A DNA stretch of 23,639 bases from UBA8231 sp964512165. Lineage in GTDB: Bacteria; Latescibacterota; UBA2968; UBA8231. Below the pieces are notes generated by a model. It did not search any database and was not told the origin of the DNA. It saw only the letters and a program-made list of their open reading frames with translations. Of the stretch, positions 14,195 through 21,874 are shown piece after piece (the stretch's first letter is position 1; each line of letters opens with the position of its first letter). The translations under genes and the position numbers were made by a program. The stretch spans positions 1 to 23,639 of the forward strand of contig CAZEHQ010000041.1 in the NCBI GenBank assembly GCA_964512165.1, written 5' to 3'.

Positions 14195-15376
14195 GTGAAC
14201 CTGCTCCTGGTCTCGGTCGACAGCCTGCGCCTCGATCACGCGGCGAGGGCCTCCGGGGCCCGTGTGCGGACGCCGCGCTTCGACGCCCTCACACGCGGCT
14301 TCGCCTTCACCGAGTCCTGCTTCTCCGTCTCCTCCGCCACACGTCCCGTCCACGCCACCCTGGTGACCGGCCTCTACCCCTTCGAGCACGGGGTCCAGGG
14401 CCAGCACGATCAGCGGCTGCGCCCAGGGACACCCCGGCTCTTCGCCCGCCTCCGGGAGGCCGGCTGCCGTGTCGGCCTGTTCTCCGAGGCGGCCTCGATC
14501 TTTCACGGCCTCGACTTCGGCGCCCCCGTCCAGGACCTCGACCCGCAGCCGGGGGCCGGTCTCGCGCGCCTGCGCGCCTGGCTGGCGGAGTCGGCAGCCG
14601 CATCGCGGCGCTGCCTCTTCGTCCACTACTGGAGCACCCACACCCCCTATGGAGCCGCCGACGGTCTGGCCATGGGAGAGACCCTGCGGCTCCTGCGCGG
14701 GGGGCGGCTCGAGGTCGTCCGCGACCGCTACCGGGCGGCGGTGGAGAGCCTCTTCGAGGGGGGCATCGCGCCCCTCCTGGAGGAGATCGACCTCGGCGCG
14801 TGGTCGATCGTGATCTTCGGCGACCACGGGGAGAGCTGGACCCCGGAGGAGCCGTACCACGGCAAGACCCTGGGCAACTCCGTCCTGAGGGTGCCCCTGT
14901 GGATGCATGTCCCCGGCGGCTGTCGGGGGATCGGGACCGCCGGGGAGGTGGTGAGCCTGATCGACTTGCACGAGACCGTGGGGGCCACCTGCGGACTGGA
15001 GGGGATGGAGCCCGGCTTCGGGCGGGATCTGACCCGCTCCTGCGGGGAGGCCCGGTACTGCCTGGCCGAGGTCCGACCGGGGGGCGACGACGATGCGGCG
15101 CAAGGTCCGGCCCACCCGGAGGCCGGCCTCCGCTGGTGCGTTCTGGACCGCCGCCACAAGCTCCTCGGCGGAGAGAATGGCTGGGAGCTGGTCGACACCT
15201 GGTCGGAGCTGCCGGCCTCCGGCGAGGACGTATCCGACCTGGCCGAGCCCTACCGGAGGGCCCGGCTGGAGATGCGCCGGAGATCCAGGTGGGGCGCGAG
15301 CGCGGGGCCGGTCTCGGACGTGGACGGGGGCAGGGAACTGCGCCGAAGGCTGCGGGCCCTCGGCTACCTGGACTAG
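14195..15376 (+). CDS. Sulfatase / alkaline-phosphatase-superfamily hydrolase
   Basis: A 393-residue member of the sulfatase group. It opens with the metal-binding strand NLLLVSVDSLRLDH (2-15). The nucleophile region reads CFSVSSATRPVHATLVTGLYPFEHGV (42-67): the canonical (C/S)-x-(P/A)-x-R motif is S46-S47-A48-T49-R50, so the nucleophile is probably serine, not a formylglycine-forming cysteine. HYWSTHTPYG and IVIFGDHGESW hold further metal ligands, and the protein ends with LRALGYLD, a common C-terminus in one sulfatase-like subgroup. There is no signal peptide, so it is probably cytoplasmic. It starts with GTG 7 nt after the previous stop and ends overlapping the convergent nucleotidyltransferase gene by 4 nt. 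It could cleave or transfer sulfate, phosphate or phosphonate esters. Confidence 0.82.
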   Translation: MNLLLVSVDSLRLDHAARASGARVRTPRFDALTRGFAFTESCFSVSSATRPVHATLVTGLYPFEHGVQGQHDQRLRPGTPRLFARLREAGCRVGLFSEAASIFHGLDFGAPVQDLDPQPGAGLARLRAWLAESAAASRRCLFVHYWSTHTPYGAADGLAMGETLRLLRGGRLEVVRDRYRAAVESLFEGGIAPLLEEIDLGAWSIVIFGDHGESWTPEEPYHGKTLGNSVLRVPLWMHVPGGCRGIGTAGEVVSLIDLHETVGATCGLEGMEPGFGRDLTRSCGEARYCLAEVRPGGDDDAAQGPAHPEAGLRWCVLDRRHKLLGGENGWELVDTWSELPASGEDVSDLAEPYRRARLEMRRRSRWGASAGPVSDVDGGRELRRRLRALGYLD

Positions 15377-15819
15377 GCTCCGCCTCGGTCCGGAGGTTCC
15401 GGAGCTCCCGGCGCCGGGGTCCCCCGCCGCATCAGGGAGGACTTGTAGCGCTCCGGCTCGAAGGCCTCGAGAGTGACGATGCGGCACCCCGGGAAGGCCC
15501 GGGCGAGCCTTGGCGGCGCCTTCTGGTCATAGCCCAGGGCGATTACCCCGGGCCCGATGTCGGCCACCACCCGGAGGAAGTCGGAGCCTGCATACCCGAG
15601 CCGAGCGTCGTCCACGGCGTCGTGCTCCGAGACCCGCCGCAGGCGTTCGTCCTCCGCCTGGTCCGGGCCCTTGCCCTTGATGCGCAGGACGTTGGAGTCC
15701 CGCGCCACGACCACGAAGAGCTCGTCCCCGAGACGAGCGGCCTGCCTGAGGAAGGAGTCGTGGCCCGGGTGGAAGTGGTCGAAGGTGCCGCAGCACATGA
15801 CCCGCCGCCCCGCCCCCAC
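15373..15819 (-). CDS. Cytidylyltransferase-fold nucleotidyltransferase (RibL-like FAD synthetase type)
   Basis: A 148-residue nucleotidyltransferase. The HxGH motif is H17-P-G-H20 in RRVMCCGTFDHFHPGHDSFL. Further RibL-like features are DELFVVVARDSNVLRIKGKGP, the DERLRRV helix, DIGPGVIALGYDQ and the ribose/ATP loop YKSSLMRR (the ISSTxIR equivalent). This pattern is closest, from memory, to archaeal FAD synthetases (RibL), which adenylate FMN; related CTP enzymes such as glycerol-3-phosphate cytidylyltransferase share the fold, so the substrate is uncertain. GTG at 15819 is preferred over ATG 15798 because RRVM completes the first beta strand and GAGAGG lies upstream. It overlaps the stop of the SPOR gene by 1 nt. 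Confidence 0.84.
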   Translation of the reverse strand: MGAGRRVMCCGTFDHFHPGHDSFLRQAARLGDELFVVVARDSNVLRIKGKGPDQAEDERLRRVSEHDAVDDARLGYAGSDFLRVVADIGPGVIALGYDQKAPPRLARAFPGCRIVTLEAFEPERYKSSLMRRGTPAPGAPEPPDRGGA

Positions 15820-16340
15820 TAGCGGCCCTCTCTCTCCTTCGATCGGCGGTCCACCCAGAACTGTCCGCCCTGCTCGCGGCTGAAGCGCTGTCCGAAGCTG
15901 TCGGCCTCCTCGCGCCGGGCGAAGTAGCCGATGCGCAGGCGAATCCCCTGGTCCGATGGGAGCAGATAGGCCGGGTAGCCCAGGGCCTCGAGCTTCCGGA
16001 GCCGCTCGCGGGCCCGGGCGGCGTCCGCGAACATCCCGATCTGCACCGTGTACTCCCCGTCGGGAGCGAAGGGACCGTCATCCTCCGCGCCAGAGGGGGT
16101 GGCCGCGGTCGGGGCGGGCTCTTCCCGGGTTTCCTCAACCCTCGGCGGAATGTCCGACAGCTCGGCGGTGCGGACCTGCTGGCTGTCCTCCAGGACGTAG
16201 ACGATCTCGGTGCGCGTCCCCGGCGCCTTCCCTCCGGGGTCGGAGCCGTCCCCGGCGCATGCGCCCAAGGCCAGGGAGAGGCAGGCGAGGCAGGGCAGGG
16301 CCGGGACGTGGAGCCGGATGGATGAACGGGATTCTCTCAT
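15819..16340 (-). CDS. SPOR-domain lipoprotein
   Basis: A 173-residue envelope protein. A lipoprotein signal ends in LGAC with C28 as the lipidated residue. A flexible Pro/Glu/Thr/Ala-rich spacer (about 30-94) is followed by a SPOR domain (about 96-163: YTVQIGMFADAARARERLRKLEALGYPAYLLP, then IRLRIGYFARREEADSFGQRF). SPOR domains bind glycan strands stripped of stem peptides at the division septum. The natural target is therefore septal or denuded peptidoglycan. It overlaps the THUMP gene by 4 nt (ATGA) upstream and the nucleotidyltransferase by 1 nt downstream. It could be a septal factor or an RlpA/DedD-like accessory protein; no enzymatic domain is present. Confidence 0.88.
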   Translation of the reverse strand: MRESRSSIRLHVPALPCLACLSLALGACAGDGSDPGGKAPGTRTEIVYVLEDSQQVRTAELSDIPPRVEETREEPAPTAATPSGAEDDGPFAPDGEYTVQIGMFADAARARERLRKLEALGYPAYLLPSDQGIRLRIGYFARREEADSFGQRFSREQGGQFWVDRRSKEREGR

Positions 16341-17341
16341 GGTCTCGGATCTTCGGGGGGCGCTCGGAGGTCAGGACCGCCCTCGAGCCGTTCGAGGAGG
16401 AACAACCCCCACTTCTTCCGATTCACATGGTACGGCAAGGAGGCAAGGGCTTCCAGCGGCAGGCCGGAACGGCGAAGCCGCGTCCCCAACTCCGGACTCG
16501 GCGGCGCCAGCATGGCCACGACCCCTCCCGGCACGACGACCCGGGCGGGCTCGGCCATCTGCTCCTCCAGGCCATGCGCCCCGGCCCGGGGGACCACCAG
16601 GACCGCCGCGGCCGTCTCGTCGGCCACCGGCAGGCGCCGGCCGTCGGCGCCCAGGCCCAGGCCGCTGCCGTCGCCGCGGCCGACCCAGGCTCCCGCCCTC
16701 CCCTTGTGGGGAACCGCCACGAGGAGATCCTGATCATCGAGGTCGAGGAGTCGCGCCACGGAGCTGGCCGCCGGCCCGGGCCAGCCCTCCCGGCGGGGAT
16801 CTCCCCCGGGCCGCCCGGGACCGAGCTGGACGCAGACCAGGACACGCCGGCGCCGCACCTGCAGGCTCAGACGCATCGGCGAGCCGCTGCCGCTGCCGGG
16901 CTGCAGCCCGAGTTCGGCCCTCAGCAGCGACTCGGCCCCGGCGCGCAGCTCGCCGGTCTCGAAGCGATGGTTCCCGAGAAGGCTGACATCCAGGTGGAAC
17001 CGGCCCCCATCGACGCCCGGGTCGCAGGCGCGGGCGATACGCTGCACGCTCTCCAGCGGCAGCTGACGGAGGCATCTCAGGGTCCGCTCCAGGCCAGGCC
17101 TGCCGACGGTGACATCGTGGGCCTGCGCGGCGATCGCCTGCAGGCGGGTGGGGCAGCGCAACTCGAGGAGCCGGCGGGGACTGGCGCGGTAGCGGAAGAA
17201 GACCCGCCCCACGGCGCCTCTCTCGGGGCGCACGGCGGACGCCGCGGAGCCCAGGCGGACCCGCATCTCCTCGGCGGCGACTTCCTCGAGGCCGCCGATG
17301 CAGGTGATGACGAACTCCGTCAGGCTCGCGGGGGCGGACAC
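16337..17341 (-). CDS. THUMP-domain protein with degenerate methyltransferase-like C-terminal half
   Basis: A 334-residue protein. Residues ~8-165 resemble the N-terminus of THUMP RNA methyltransferases (RlmL/Trm14 type): FVITCIGGLEEVAAEEMRVRLG at the start, then RLQAIAAQAHDV and a region ending at RLSLQVRRRRVLVCVQLG. The second half keeps the outline of a SAM methyltransferase (ADGRRLPVADETAAAVLVVPRAG, then EPARVVVPGGVVAMLAPPSPEL). The glycine-rich SAM loop is not recognisable, and the catalytic (N/D)PP(Y/F) is replaced by VVPRAG. It is therefore probably an RNA-binding protein that has lost methylation, or a very divergent enzyme. The GTG start lies 6 nt after the stop of the M16 peptidase gene; the stop overlaps the SPOR lipoprotein start. 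Confidence 0.66.
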   Translation of the reverse strand: MSAPASLTEFVITCIGGLEEVAAEEMRVRLGSAASAVRPERGAVGRVFFRYRASPRRLLELRCPTRLQAIAAQAHDVTVGRPGLERTLRCLRQLPLESVQRIARACDPGVDGGRFHLDVSLLGNHRFETGELRAGAESLLRAELGLQPGSGSGSPMRLSLQVRRRRVLVCVQLGPGRPGGDPRREGWPGPAASSVARLLDLDDQDLLVAVPHKGRAGAWVGRGDGSGLGLGADGRRLPVADETAAAVLVVPRAGAHGLEEQMAEPARVVVPGGVVAMLAPPSPELGTRLRRSGLPLEALASLPYHVNRKKWGLFLLERLEGGPDLRAPPEDPRP

Positions 17342-17347
17342 GCCGGT

Positions 17348-18607
17348 TCAGCCCGTGGGGAGGACGGTGGCGGTGGCCGGGCCGTCCGGGGTCAGGCACT
17401 CGGCGGCGCAGGCCGCCACTGCCGCCGCGTCCAGGGCGTCGTCGCCGAGATGGAGGTCCACGAGATCGAAGGGATGGCAGCCGCGGCGCACGGCGCATCC
17501 GACGAGGTCGGCGCACTCCTCCGCGTCCTCCCACCGGCAGACCATCTCGCCGAAGACCCGGCGCCGGGCCCGCTCGAAGCCCTCCTCGATCCGCGCACCG
17601 GTCTCCAGCTCCTCGACGATGGCGTGGCGCAGCGTTTCGGGGTGGTCCGTGTCTCCCCCGAGCAGGCAGAAACCGTAGAGCCCGTCGAGGTGGACCTCAC
17701 CGCCGAAGCTCTCACCGTCGATCAGGCCGGACTCGTAGGCCTCCTCGAAGAAGCGTCCCGAAGCGCCGAAGAGGATGTCGAGGGCCATCTCCAGGCTCAA
17801 CTCGCGCCGCAGCAGCTCCAGCCCTGCAGCCGGGACCGGATCCGGGAAGAGCAGCAAGTGTCGGGCCTTGGCCACGGCTCTCCGGACCTCCGTGTCCTGC
17901 GGCCTCGCTTCGATCCTCGGTCCGCGGACCCTCCCGGCGGCCGCCGCCGGCCATGCCTCCAGCAGCTCCACCCCGCGCCGGCAGACGGCGTCCCCCTCCG
18001 CGGCGCCGCAGACGATCAGCTGCAGGGCGCCCGGGTGGTAGTACTGCTGGTGGCACCGGCTCAGCACCCCGGCGTCGATCCGGCGCAGGCTCTCCGGGGT
18101 TCCGGCGATGTCCACGGCGATCCTGTGTTCGCCGTACAGGGCGCGCAGGGCGGTCTGGAAGGCCACCCACTCGACGCTGTCATCGAAGAGCTGGATCTCG
18201 CGGGCGATGATCTCTCGTTCCCGCTCGATGCCTGGCTCGGGGAAGTGGCCCCGACCCGCGAGCTCGAAGAGCAGGGGCAGGCAGTCCTCGAAGGCCTCGG
18301 CGCTGGCGGTGAAGGAGAAAGAGGTGCCCGTGAGCCCGGTCTGGGCCTCGACGTCGGCTCCCAGACTCGTGAACCGGTCGGTGATGTCCCCCTCGGGCTT
18401 CTCGAAGAGCCGGTGCTCCAGGAAGTGGGCGGTGCCCTCCGGCAGAGCCGGTCCTCCAGGGGCTCCGGCGTCGATGGAACCGAAGTCCACCAGGAGGACC
18501 GCGTGACAGCGGCGGCCCGGGCCGGGCACGGCCCACACCCTTCCGCCACCGGGGGCGGCGGCGGTCCATACCTCCTCGCGCAGCTGGGGATGCCCTCTCC
18601 GGTTCAC
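17348..18607 (-). CDS. M16 zinc metallopeptidase, catalytic subunit (YmfH-like)
   Basis: A 419-residue M16 (insulinase/processing peptidase) protein. The inverted zinc motif HxxEH is present as H61-F-L-E64-H65 in GTAHFLEHRLFEK, and the distal zinc ligand is probably E137 in REIIAREIQLFDD. GLTGTSFSFTASAEAFEDCLPLLFEL after the motif is typical of the active half. No signal peptide is seen, so the enzyme is probably cytoplasmic. It overlaps the upstream inactive partner by 4 nt (GTGA, start GTG 18607; an extra GTG lies at 18610), so a 1:1 heterodimer is likely, as in the Bacillus YmfF/YmfH and AlbF/AlbE pairs. The frame remains open far upstream on the minus strand, but that extension is antisense noise over the partner gene. 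Confidence 0.92.
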   Translation of the reverse strand: MNRRGHPQLREEVWTAAAPGGGRVWAVPGPGRRCHAVLLVDFGSIDAGAPGGPALPEGTAHFLEHRLFEKPEGDITDRFTSLGADVEAQTGLTGTSFSFTASAEAFEDCLPLLFELAGRGHFPEPGIEREREIIAREIQLFDDSVEWVAFQTALRALYGEHRIAVDIAGTPESLRRIDAGVLSRCHQQYYHPGALQLIVCGAAEGDAVCRRGVELLEAWPAAAAGRVRGPRIEARPQDTEVRRAVAKARHLLLFPDPVPAAGLELLRRELSLEMALDILFGASGRFFEEAYESGLIDGESFGGEVHLDGLYGFCLLGGDTDHPETLRHAIVEELETGARIEEGFERARRRVFGEMVCRWEDAEECADLVGCAVRRGCHPFDLVDLHLGDDALDAAAVAACAAECLTPDGPATATVLPTG

Positions 18608-19896
18608 CACGGCGCCAGAAAGTAGTCGGTCTCCAGTTCCAGGCGCGCCGCCGCGGCGCGGATCTCCGCCGCGTCCACCCCGGCCAGGGCCTGGCGCAGG
18701 CGCGTGCGCGAGGTGTCGGCTCCCGCCAGCCGGCGGTAGTAGTCGAAACGGACGAGGCGGTCCCGGGCGTCGTCGAAGCCGTCGAGCCGGTTCAGGGCGA
18801 GGGCCCGCGAGCGCTCGAGCTCGCCGCCGCCGGGGCCGGCATCGGCGAGTTCCCGCAGCTGCTCCCGCACCAGGCGGACAACGGCCTCCCGGTCTCCGGC
18901 CTCGACCCCGGCCTCGACGAAGAGCATCCCTCCCATGGCCTCTCCGTAGGAGGTGATGTAGTAGCACATCCCCGACTCCTCGCGGACCACCCGGCAGAGG
19001 CGGGAGTGCTGATCGGCCGCAAAAATCAGGTCCAGGAGGGCCAGGGCCGGGTAGCCGCAGCGCTCCCCGCCGCCCACGGTGACATCGGTGCGGTACCCAA
19101 GCATCATCCGGCCCTGGGCCACCCTGTCCCGCTCGGTCACCCTTCTCATCCCCTCGCCCGCCAGGTGGACGGGAGGCAGGGGTGTCGCCTCCAGGTCGGG
19201 GCGCGGCCAGCCGAGGGCCGCCTCCGCCAGGGTCGCCGCACGGTCGATGTCGACATCGCCGCAGATGTAGAGATCGAGGGCCGCCGAAGCCCGGAGCCCG
19301 GCCAGCTCGGCCACAAGGTCGGAGCCGGTGAGGCCGCACATCTCCGACGGGTCGCCGTGCGCCGCCAGTCCATAGGCCTCCCCCGCGCACATGATCTCGA
19401 GACAGCGCCTCTGGGCGAGGGCGGTCCGATCGGAGTACATCGCCTCGACGCTGCGGCGCAGGGACTCCTTCTCCTGCTCGACCCGGGCCTCCGGAAAGAC
19501 CCCCCCCTCCAGGTACGGCTCTCGCAACGCCTGACCCAGCAGCTCCAGGCCGGGGGCCAGCAGGTCGGGGCGGCCGGGGAGGTACGCGCCTTCCGCGGCC
19601 TCGTAGTGCAGGTGCAGGACCTGGAAGGGTCCCATGCCTTCGGTCTGGGAGGAGAAGACGGCTCCGTAGAGATCGTCGGTGTGGCGCGTCAACTCCCGGA
19701 TCCCGGGGAGGCTGGCGGTGCCGCGTTCCAGCAGGCGCCCCACCAGGGCCAACCGCGTCGCCGCCAAGGGCCGGAGCAGACGCGGAAGGAAGAGATCGAT
19801 CCACACCGACTTGAAACGCCGAGAACGGCGCACGTGGAGGCGCAGCCCGGGGCGCAGGAGGAGGCTGTCGAAGTCCGAGTCGCGCTCCGGGGCCAC
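18604..19896 (-). CDS. M16 peptidase-like protein, non-catalytic subunit (YmfF-like)
   Basis: A 430-residue M16-fold protein lacking the HxxEH zinc motif: the equivalent helix reads ALVGRLLERGTASLPGIRELTRHTDDLYGA, which is the YmfF-type pattern. The C-terminal half keeps the residues that usually anchor substrate (SRLCRVVREESGMCYYITS). It is thus the expected structural partner of the catalytic subunit encoded directly downstream. The start is GTG at 19896, at the beginning of the conserved region; no convincing Shine-Dalgarno is seen. It is the first gene of a five-gene minus-strand run: two M16 subunits, the THUMP protein, the SPOR lipoprotein and the nucleotidyltransferase. Confidence 0.87.
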   Translation of the reverse strand: MAPERDSDFDSLLLRPGLRLHVRRSRRFKSVWIDLFLPRLLRPLAATRLALVGRLLERGTASLPGIRELTRHTDDLYGAVFSSQTEGMGPFQVLHLHYEAAEGAYLPGRPDLLAPGLELLGQALREPYLEGGVFPEARVEQEKESLRRSVEAMYSDRTALAQRRCLEIMCAGEAYGLAAHGDPSEMCGLTGSDLVAELAGLRASAALDLYICGDVDIDRAATLAEAALGWPRPDLEATPLPPVHLAGEGMRRVTERDRVAQGRMMLGYRTDVTVGGGERCGYPALALLDLIFAADQHSRLCRVVREESGMCYYITSYGEAMGGMLFVEAGVEAGDREAVVRLVREQLRELADAGPGGGELERSRALALNRLDGFDDARDRLVRFDYYRRLAGADTSRTRLRQALAGVDAAEIRAAAARLELETDYFLAPW

Positions 19897-19939
19897 GGCG
19901 AGAGCGAGGATTGGTGCGTGGTTGGCGGTAGAGTCCGGG

Positions 19940-19960
19940 GCGGGCCCTTGGCGGGCCCGC
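19940..19960. repeat. Perfect 8-bp inverted repeat between divergent genes
   Basis: GCGGGCCC (19940-19947) and GGGCCCGC (19953-19960) are exact reverse complements around a 5-nt centre. The repeat lies in the 214-bp region between the M16 operon and trmJ, 43 nt upstream of the M16 start. It could be an operator or a leader hairpin. Confidence 0.45.
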
Positions 19961-20054
19961 GGGTGTCAGAGGATCCAAGATCGGCGAACCCCGGCTCCAG
20001 GGCAAAGCGTACGGCCCCGCCGATGATCCGAGCCGCCGATCCGATCCCCGGGGC

Positions 20055-20083
20055 TTGCCCGGCGGCTGCGGGTAGGCGATGAT
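20055..20083 (+). promoter_or_regulatory. Candidate promoter for trmJ
   Basis: TTGCCC (20055-20060) and GATGAT (20078-20083) are spaced by 17 nt; each matches the consensus at 4 of 6 positions. The leader would be about 20 nt. This is a weak match in GC-rich DNA. Confidence 0.33.
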
Positions 20084-20110
20084 GGTGCAACCTGCCTCCG
20101 GGAAAAGGAA

Positions 20111-20869
20111 ATGAGCGCCTCTCTGGATCTGATCTCCATCGTGCTGGTGGAGCCTGCGGTTCCCGGAAACATCGGCTCCGTGGCACGGGTCATGCGCAAC
20201 ACGGGGCTGAGCCGCCTCGTCCTCGTCCGCCCCGGCGACTGGCGCACCCCCGAGTGCGAATGGATGGCCCACGGCTCGGCGGACGTCCTCGACGAGGCCC
20301 GTGTCGTGGAGGATCTGGAGGAGGCGGTCACGGACTGCCAGATCGTCATCGGGACCACGCACCGCGTGGGCAGGTTTCGGGTCGTGGACGACGACTACCG
20401 CGCATCCCTTGCCGAGACCTCGGCGCAGGCCGCCGCGGGCCGGCGCATCGCCGTCCTCTTCGGCCGCGAGAAGGACGGTCTCTCGCGGTCGGAACTGGTG
20501 CGCTGCCAGCGCCTCATCCGCATCCCGTCGGCCGTCCCCCACCCCTCCTTCAACCTGTCCCACGCCGTGCTCCTGGTGGCTTACGAGCTGTTCCGCCGCC
20601 TCGGGGATCCGCCGCGGAGGGCCCCCGCCGCGCCGCTGGCCACGGCCGCCCAGATCGACCGGGTCGTGGACCACCTGCTGGAGGCGATGCTCACCATCGG
20701 GTTCCGGCCCCGGAACGAGGACCCGGCGAACTTCGAGCGAGTGCTCCGCCGGTTCCTGGGACGGGCACCCCTCGAAAGGCGGGACGCGGCCGTGCTGCAC
20801 CGCCTGGCGGGACAGGTCGGCAAGTTCGCCCGCCGGCTCCGGCACGGCCCGGACGAGCCTTCAGTGTGA
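20111..20869 (+). CDS. trmJ: tRNA (cytidine/uridine-2'-O-)-methyltransferase TrmJ-like (SpoU family)
   Basis: A 252-residue SPOUT methyltransferase, predicted to methylate the ribose at position 32 of certain tRNAs using SAM. The three SpoU motifs are clear: NIGSVARVMRNTG (20-32), then IAVLFGREKDGLSRSEL, then IPS followed by PSFNLSHAVLLVAYEL, which forms the SAM-binding trefoil knot. A C-terminal helical extension with FRPRNEDPANFERVLRRFLGRAPL is the TrmJ-type dimerisation and tRNA-binding tail. AAAAGGAA directly precedes the ATG. It is a stand-alone gene, diverging from the M16 operon and ending with a 9-nt overlap with the convergent hydrolase gene. Confidence 0.92.
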   Translation: MSASLDLISIVLVEPAVPGNIGSVARVMRNTGLSRLVLVRPGDWRTPECEWMAHGSADVLDEARVVEDLEEAVTDCQIVIGTTHRVGRFRVVDDDYRASLAETSAQAAAGRRIAVLFGREKDGLSRSELVRCQRLIRIPSAVPHPSFNLSHAVLLVAYELFRRLGDPPRRAPAAPLATAAQIDRVVDHLLEAMLTIGFRPRNEDPANFERVLRRFLGRAPLERRDAAVLHRLAGQVGKFARRLRHGPDEPSV

Positions 20870-21874
20870 GTCCGGCACCGGTTCGAGCCAGCGCCGGAAC
20901 CAGGCCAGGACGCGGCTCTCCATCGGCCTCGAGAACCCGTGCCCTACATCCTCCTCGATCCAGAGCTCCAGCCTGTCCGCGGCGCTGTCGGCATAGGCCG
21001 GAGCGGCGGCCGCAAAGGTCCGGCGCGCCGCCGCCGGGGTGATGTAGGGGTCCAGCTCTCCAGTCATCAACAGCAGCGGCCGGGGGGCCAGGGAGGCCGC
21101 CAGGCGCGGCGCGTCGAGGACGGCCAGCTCCGGCATCCAGCCGAGAAAGGCCTCCCGGACCCGGGCCGGAGAAGCCCCGTCCCGGATCAGGCGTTCGGTC
21201 AGCGGCAGTCCCCGGAACAGCCGCCGCCAGGCGTCGGTGCCGAAGACCTCCGCCCAGCACAGCTGGCCGGCAACGGAAACGACGCAGTCGACCCGCGGAT
21301 CGACCGAGGCCAGCAGCAGCGCCTCCATGCCGCCCATGCTCAGCCCCATCATGCCGATACGTCCGGCATCGGCCTCCGGCCGCGCGGCGGCGTAGTCCAG
21401 GGCGCGCTGCAGGTCCAGGACGTACTCGCCGAGGACCCGCGGCAGGCCCTTGGCGCGGATGGCTGCCGCCGGGTCCCCCGGGCGCTCTCCGTGGTAGCGC
21501 CTGTCGATGGTGAGGACGAAGAACCCGGCCTGGGCCCACAGGGGCAGCAGGGCCCGGGGCCGCAGCAGGTCCTCCTTGCGGTTGGGACTGCCCGGCATGA
21601 GCAGGAGGACGGGCAGGGGCCGCGCCCTCGGCAGCTCGGACCAGCTCACCAGGGCGGGTATCGTGCGGCCGTGGTAACCGTCGAAGCGGACCCGTTCGAC
21701 GACGGCGTCGCGGCGGCGCCAGGAGGTGTCCACTTGCGCCGAGAGCGGAACGGAGGGCCTGTGGGCCAGGTGCAGGGCCTTGCGGATCCGGGTCTCGGCT
21801 TCGGGGGCGGCGCCGCAGCCGGAGCCGATGACCAGCAGGGCCAGCGCCGCCCACCCGCGCCTCCGGCGGCTCAC
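20861..21874 (-). CDS. Alpha/beta hydrolase, probable lipoprotein or exported esterase
   Basis: A 337-residue serine hydrolase of the dienelactone hydrolase / acetyl-xylan-esterase-like group. The likely catalytic triad is S179 (GLSMGG), D275 (LMTGELDPYITP) and H312 (EEDVGHGFS). The N-terminus (MSRRRRGWAALALLVIGSGC) looks like a signal with a lipidation cysteine at C20; the -3 residue is G where L/V/I is usual, so lipidation is likely but not certain. The start is GTG at 21874, overlapping the gmd stop by 4 nt (GTGA). The substrate is unknown; the neighbourhood (gmd) would suit an acyl or acetyl ester on an envelope sugar, but this is only an inference. Confidence 0.83.
   Translation of the reverse strand: MSRRRRGWAALALLVIGSGCGAAPEAETRIRKALHLAHRPSVPLSAQVDTSWRRRDAVVERVRFDGYHGRTIPALVSWSELPRARPLPVLLLMPGSPNRKEDLLRPRALLPLWAQAGFFVLTIDRRYHGERPGDPAAAIRAKGLPRVLGEYVLDLQRALDYAAARPEADAGRIGMMGLSMGGMEALLLASVDPRVDCVVSVAGQLCWAEVFGTDAWRRLFRGLPLTERLIRDGASPARVREAFLGWMPELAVLDAPRLAASLAPRPLLLMTGELDPYITPAAARRTFAAAAPAYADSAADRLELWIEEDVGHGFSRPMESRVLAWFRRWLEPVPDSH

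Noticed and set aside
18608..20845. Upstream extension of the YmfH-like reading frame, which would give a protein of over 1100 residues
   Set aside because: The added part is low-complexity and lies out of frame over the YmfF-like gene and antisense to trmJ; M16 similarity starts only after 18607.
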